Below, one piece after another: positions 33,784 through 37,763 of a DNA stretch of 37,763 bases (positions within the stretch are counted from its first letter, which is position 1; each line of letters begins with the position of its first letter). Both the position numbers and the translations under genes were made by a program. A model generated the notes under the pieces. That model saw only the letters and a program-made list of their open reading frames with translations, was not told the origin of the DNA and searched no databases. This DNA comes from a virus: positions 1 through 37,763 of the IMG/VR virus record IMGVR_UViG_3300018009_000009; one strand, written 5' to 3'.

Positions 33784-36758
33784 TTGTCTGTCCCTGTTTT
33801 GGTCATGTCCGTGCCACCGATCACCTTGAGGTCGTGAGCCGACAGGCGTGGAGCCGTAGTTCCTGTGGTTGCGTTGGTCACGGCGGTGGTGATCTCCTCC
33901 GACCGCTTTGCAACCGCCTCATGGTCCATGTTGACCACGTAGGTGTTGACGCGACCACCCTCCAGATACGAGCCCTCGGCGAGGCTCTTGCGCGTCATGC
34001 GTAGGATCACCCCCTGCTCGATCAGCGCGTCAACGAAGTCGCGGCGAGGGTATTTGCCCCGTTGACAGAAGCGGTGGAACGCGTCCGTCGCGAGATAGAG
34101 CAGGTTCTTGTGCTTCTCCAGCCGCGCCTTGACACTCTGGTGCGTGGGCAGCTTGAGGTCCACGAGCACGTTCTTACCCGCATCCACCAGCACCGTGCCA
34201 TGAACGACCTCACCAATGCAGTCGTTCAGCGCGGCGGCGGGAGAGATGTACTCCTCAACCAATATCCCGCGCATACGGGGCAGCATGATGTTGAACGCGT
34301 AGTCACGCACGGCGTTGGGCTCGAACGACAGCAGCCCCAGATGCTTGGCGATGCGCAGCCCCAAGACGGTGCAGCACACAGAGATAGTCCAGAAGCGCTC
34401 GCTGACTTTCAGATTATACTTCTTCTCAGCGTTGGCCACGAGCTGCGTGAGGGTCTGCTTCGCCCAATCATACTGCTCCATCGTGTAGATGATGACGGCT
34501 TCGCCGATATGCCCATAGTTCTCGGCCAAGGTTTGCATCATGATCTCGGCCTGCAAACGGTTCGACGTAGCGGGCGGGATATTAAGCTCGATCACACGCA
34601 TGGAGGTGGCATCGCCGACCTGCGAGCCCTCGGCGAGGAGGGCGTGCAGGCTGCCATTGCCAGTCGAGAGGATCAGGTTCGCCTTCGTGTCGTTCGCCTC
34701 ACCGCTGGAGCCAGTCGGTTTGATAAGTGAGCGGTTCGCTTGCAGGCCCAGACGTGCGCGCGGCTGCGACACTTCGTAAGCGAACGACCGCGCTCCCTCA
34801 GGGAGAAGGCCGGACAACTCATCCACACCGAACGGCAGGCTATGTAGGGCGAACATACACTCGGATCGTGCCTTGGGGGTCGCACCCACGTCCTTGGTGG
34901 CGTTGAGATAGTTGGCTCGCGGGTCGCCGAAGAAACCCATCGCAGCCATCAGCATCGCCGACTTGCCGCCGCCGGAAAGGCCGCTGGCGTGGACGATGGC
35001 CCCATGCTGCCCAGTCATGTGCATGAACAGCGAGCCCAGAGCCGCACCAATATAGAACTGCTGGGGTAGGTATTCCGGGCGGTTGTAAAACTCCATCGCC
35101 GAGATTTGTTCTTCGATGGTGCCGGCCTTGCCCAGACGCAAAATCTCAGCAAAACCGGCGGTGTTGCCGCCGTACTGCACCGGGCGCTTGGAGCCGTCGC
35201 GCATGATCTTGGTGTGGCCGAGCGCGAAGGCCTGATAGTTGTCGATCCAGCCCATGTGTGTGTGCTGGGCTTCTGGGGCGGTGTCCCGCTGGAGCTTCCG
35301 AATGTACGCGACCATGAAAGTCTGCACCAGTTTGATGTTTGCGGCGTCGATGTAGATTGAGAGATCGGCGAGTGCCTGTACGAGCTTGTTCAGATCATAG
35401 ATCACACCCGACGCGAACACCACCATTTTTGGTTTTTCGTTCGGAACGTAAGCGCACCATACGTGCTGGTCGTTGCGTCCGTTGCTGTCGGTCTGGCGGG
35501 TCACCGGAAAGAGCTTGTATTGGAGCACGTTCTGCCAGAAGGTTTTCTCGCCCTTCTCCATGCGGATGGCAACACCCTGCTTGGTCCACGCGTAAGCCTC
35601 GGGTAGCTCCGGCGGTTCCACAGTCAGCTCGGCGTCACCACCCATTGAGAGCTGCATCGCCGGTGGCGGCTCGTTGGTGATCTGCGGCACATACGGCGCA
35701 CGCACCGGGCTGGAGCATACACCCCAGAGCGGGCACTTACCGCATATGTCGTTACCCGACTGGTCGTTCAGTACGTTGCATGTGGTCGGGCCAACGTGAT
35801 GTTTGTCCTGATCGGCGAGTTTCTTGTCCACATACGCAGCGTCATACTCAGGATAGTCCTTCGCGGACAGCTCGTGACACTTCTCCACGCCATCGGAGCA
35901 CTTGCGCACGGCGGCTATCAGCTTGTGCCAGTAGGTATATGTGATGCCGCCACCCACCTCGGCGAAGTGACGGAACTGCCCGCACACCTCGGCGACCTGA
36001 TCGAACGACGGGACTTGCCCGCTAAACTCCATGGTAGTGTTGGACCCGAGACCCCCAGTGTCGCCCGCAGTAACTGTGAACGATGCGTCAATGTCGGTCG
36101 AGATGCCGGCTTCCTCGCACGCATCGTAGAGCGCCTGATACAACTCGTCGGGTTCCGTCGCCACGCCGACGTGCTTCACGACAACAGGGCGAGGGGCCGT
36201 CTGCTTGAAGTTCAATGTGTTGGGGATGCGCAGGACCGACGACTGGTCCTTGATCCGCGCGCGGTCGGCCTTGAAGCCGTGGTGAAGTACCAGCCGGTAC
36301 AGCAGTGTGGCCGAGTACAGCCAGCGTTTTGTCGAGATGTCACGCGTGAACGGCCAGTAGACGTGCACGCCCCCACCGGAGCCCACGAGTGTGGGTTCGG
36401 GGAAGCCGATAGTCTTGCAGAACGCTTGAAGCTCGGAGACGGCCTCACCGCGGGATGCGAACTTGTGGCCGCCGGTGCCAACGTCAAGGTCGAGAAACAG
36501 GCAGCGCGCGCGGGCCATGTTGGTCTGCGCGCGCTTGCCCTTCTTCAAGTTCTCCTTGAGCGTATGGATGCAGAAGTACACGTCAACCGTTTTGCGCAGT
36601 AACTTGGCTTGCTGCACGACCTGCTGGATGTCGGTACGAACGTAGTGTCTATAGCCGGAACACTCTTTACCGTTATCGTCGGTCCACTTGACTTGCACGG
36701 CAAGGCAGTAGTTGCCTTCATCCGGCCACACGGATTGCAGAAATTCCAGCATATTCAT
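33780..36758 (-). CDS. PrimPol-helicase replication protein
   Basis: 992 residues combining priming and unwinding. The N-terminal archaeo-eukaryotic primase fold carries motif I LFLDLD (87-92), motif II GSGGGVHVYW (126-135) and motif III SSVLRIPNTLN (173-183). A Cys cluster (C327, C339, C342, C348 in CNVLN...CGKCPLWGVC) fits the metal-binding segment of phage primases. The C-terminal ATPase has Walker A GLSGGGKS (593-600) and LPFGVDELSG (641-650) as Walker B, like DUF927-type helicases. It would make primers and open the origin. It is translated leftward, 32 bases after the upstream gene. Two copies of the recurrent motif (36068, 36597) lie inside. Confidence 0.85.
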   Translation of the reverse strand: MNMLEFLQSVWPDEGNYCLAVQVKWTDDNGKECSGYRHYVRTDIQQVVQQAKLLRKTVDVYFCIHTLKENLKKGKRAQTNMARARCLFLDLDVGTGGHKFASRGEAVSELQAFCKTIGFPEPTLVGSGGGVHVYWPFTRDISTKRWLYSATLLYRLVLHHGFKADRARIKDQSSVLRIPNTLNFKQTAPRPVVVKHVGVATEPDELYQALYDACEEAGISTDIDASFTVTAGDTGGLGSNTTMEFSGQVPSFDQVAEVCGQFRHFAEVGGGITYTYWHKLIAAVRKCSDGVEKCHELSAKDYPEYDAAYVDKKLADQDKHHVGPTTCNVLNDQSGNDICGKCPLWGVCSSPVRAPYVPQITNEPPPAMQLSMGGDAELTVEPPELPEAYAWTKQGVAIRMEKGEKTFWQNVLQYKLFPVTRQTDSNGRNDQHVWCAYVPNEKPKMVVFASGVIYDLNKLVQALADLSIYIDAANIKLVQTFMVAYIRKLQRDTAPEAQHTHMGWIDNYQAFALGHTKIMRDGSKRPVQYGGNTAGFAEILRLGKAGTIEEQISAMEFYNRPEYLPQQFYIGAALGSLFMHMTGQHGAIVHASGLSGGGKSAMLMAAMGFFGDPRANYLNATKDVGATPKARSECMFALHSLPFGVDELSGLLPEGARSFAYEVSQPRARLGLQANRSLIKPTGSSGEANDTKANLILSTGNGSLHALLAEGSQVGDATSMRVIELNIPPATSNRLQAEIMMQTLAENYGHIGEAVIIYTMEQYDWAKQTLTQLVANAEKKYNLKVSERFWTISVCCTVLGLRIAKHLGLLSFEPNAVRDYAFNIMLPRMRGILVEEYISPAAALNDCIGEVVHGTVLVDAGKNVLVDLKLPTHQSVKARLEKHKNLLYLATDAFHRFCQRGKYPRRDFVDALIEQGVILRMTRKSLAEGSYLEGGRVNTYVVNMDHEAVAKRSEEITTAVTNATTGTTAPRLSAHDLKVIGGTDMTKTGTDK

Positions 36759-36790
36759 GACGACATCCAGCAGCGGTTATATTGACGTAA

Positions 36791-37429
36791 TTAGAGTTTG
36801 CCGCGCAGGAAGGCCTCCAAACTCGCGTCAAGTTCGGACTGGGTGGTGCTGCGCAGATAGCCGGTGAAGATCGTCGGCCTCGGCACCTCAGCCTCCGGCG
36901 TATGCTTCGCTCCGAAGGTTTTCCCGTCCAGCACCGGCTTCGTTCTGGGCGTAGGCTCCTGCGCGACGGTGTCGCGACGGCCCTCATAGGGGTCACGTTG
37001 GGGGCCGTCGCGCATGTAAGTCGGCTTGGTCTGGGCGTTCGTGGTGGCCGCCTCCCTCATGCACCCGAACTCATCGTAGATCAGGTGCCGCAAGTCGGCG
37101 TCACCGCGCTCGGCGAGGATAGCCTTGAGGAGGATCAGGTAAACGATCATGTCGTCCACGCGGCCAGACAGCGGTTCCGCACGATCACGGACCACACCAT
37201 CCTGAATGTCCTGAACGTACTGCATCACCGCGTCGTGGTGCTTGTTATAGTAGATACTCCAGACGACCTCCATGGGGACGTGCGTCTGTGCCGCATTACG
37301 GCGGAAGTTGGCGAGGCGGTCAGTGTCGCCCGCGTATTCGCCACCCTTCAAGACGCTGAGCTGGTTGATCTTGTCTTGGGTCTGGTCAACAAGCCGGTCC
37401 CATGCCGCGAAGTTAAAAGTCTGCGCCAT
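36791..37429 (-). CDS. MazG-like helical protein
   Basis: 212 residues. The first about 105 (LKGGEYAGDTDRLANFRRNA, VVWSIYYNKHHDAVMQYV, EPLSGRVDDMIVYLILLKAI) match an all-helical phage family resembling the MazG/NTP-pyrophosphatase fold, with the acidic pair (E...D-D) that would hold metal. The C-terminal half is Pro/Thr-rich and probably disordered. Likely roles are nucleotide pool cleaning or nucleotide modification. The biochemical function is not established from sequence. AAAGGAA lies 6 bases before the ATG. Confidence 0.6.
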   Translation of the reverse strand: MAQTFNFAAWDRLVDQTQDKINQLSVLKGGEYAGDTDRLANFRRNAAQTHVPMEVVWSIYYNKHHDAVMQYVQDIQDGVVRDRAEPLSGRVDDMIVYLILLKAILAERGDADLRHLIYDEFGCMREAATTNAQTKPTYMRDGPQRDPYEGRRDTVAQEPTPRTKPVLDGKTFGAKHTPEAEVPRPTIFTGYLRSTTQSELDASLEAFLRGKL

Positions 37430-37463
37430 CGTAGTTCCTTTAATGTTTTCCGGGGGTTGGGGA

Positions 37464-37489
37464 ACGCCCCACCAAAACTGGCGGGGCGT
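37464..37489. terminator. Hairpin between two leftward genes
   Basis: A 10-bp stem ACGCCCCACC / GGCGGGGCGT (37464-37473 with 37480-37489, one G-T pair), a 6-base loop, no T run on either strand. Possibly a weak terminator or processing site downstream of the charge-repeat gene. Confidence 0.45.
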
Positions 37490-37523
37490 CTATTATCTGG
37501 GCTCGATCAGGCTAATGCAAGCC

Positions 37524-37763
37524 TCAATCGTCGTCCCACTCGCCGAGCAGAGCCTCGACATTCTGGGGGGTCGCAACCGGCTTGACGGGCTTGGCCGGCG
37601 CATCCTCATCGTCCTCCACGACGACGGGCTTCTTCTTCTTGACCACGACCGGCGCATCCTCATCGTCCTCCACGACGACGGGCTTCTTCTTCTTGACCAC
37701 GACCGGCGCATCCTCATCGTCCTCCACGACGACGGGCTTCTTCTTCTTGACCACGACCGGCGC
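37524..37763 (-). CDS. Charge-repeat protein, C-terminal part (partial)
   Basis: The reading frame stays open to the window edge, so the N-terminus lies to the right. The visible part is at least three copies of an 18-residue unit VVVKKKKPVVVEDDEDAP, then PAKPVKPVATPQNVEALLGEWDDD. Basic (KKKK) and acidic (EDDED) blocks alternate, and the acidic aromatic-containing end (EWDDD) resembles the tails of phage single-stranded DNA-binding proteins. That is a hypothesis only. Stop TGA at 37524-37526. Confidence 0.6.
   Translation of the reverse strand, partial: APVVVKKKKPVVVEDDEDAPVVVKKKKPVVVEDDEDAPVVVKKKKPVVVEDDEDAPAKPVKPVATPQNVEALLGEWDDD
37597..37763 (-). repeat. 54-bp tandem repeats
   Basis: Units starting GGCGCATCCTCATCGTCCTC at 37597, 37651, 37705 and 37759 (the last cut by the window end), each 54 bp and near identical, encoding the 18-residue charge repeat. 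The copy number may change by recombination. Confidence 0.85.

Noticed and set aside
1-37763. tRNA genes, insertion sequences, integrase or attachment sites
   Set aside because: None found on reading the sequence. No transposase-like or integrase-like frame and no cloverleaf was recognised.

Overview
The window is a slice of a tailed double-stranded DNA phage genome (Caudoviricetes), not bacterial chromosome. Almost all of it is tightly packed virion, lysis and replication genes. The absence of a tape-measure, tail-tube or sheath gene, together with a 2100-residue ejection-type protein and an N4-gp56-type major capsid protein, points to a short-tailed (podovirus-like) virion. A transmembrane spanin next to a lipobox outer spanin means the host has an outer membrane. 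The DNA is GC-rich, so a GC-rich proteobacterium is a reasonable guess, but the host cannot be named from this sequence.

Layout. (1) 1-425: non-coding DNA with a 44-bp direct repeat, four 19-bp iterons and a terminator. (2) 426-1046, leftward: one unknown gene with its own promoter, flanked by two copies of a 21-bp palindrome. (3) 1047-1800: a regulatory island with a five-run G-quadruplex motif, a sigma-54-like promoter, copies of a stem-loop element, a short leader ORF and a terminator. (4) 1801-11342, rightward: small and large terminase, portal, scaffold, major capsid, probable decoration protein, adaptor and internal proteins. (5) 11362-17664: the giant ejection/polyvalent protein with a zinc-protease motif. 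(6) 17692-23196: fibre and structural genes, two of them sharing a duplicated N-terminal module. (7) 23205-24767: lysis cassette (holin, SAR-type endolysin, two spanins). (8) 24783-33627: a membrane coiled-coil protein, a nozzle-like protein, more fibre proteins and a coiled-coil protein. (9) 33652-37763, leftward: a 43-aa membrane microprotein, a PrimPol-helicase replication protein, a MazG-like helical protein and the C-terminus of a charge-repeat protein that runs off the window. Rightward virion genes and leftward replication genes converge at about 33630-33780.

The genes form a standard programme: replication from the leftward right-hand block, late virion production from the rightward block, then lysis. 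The less standard parts are in DNA signals. An AGTWACT-centred near-palindrome occurs as an exact 8-mer 12 times on both sides of the convergence point, and inside genes it usually forces GTA/GTT and ACT codons. A stem-loop followed by AAAAGAGA occurs in four places, two of them directly before terS and terL. Five 16-bp tandem repeats lie between the two terminase genes. Function for all of these is inferred only.
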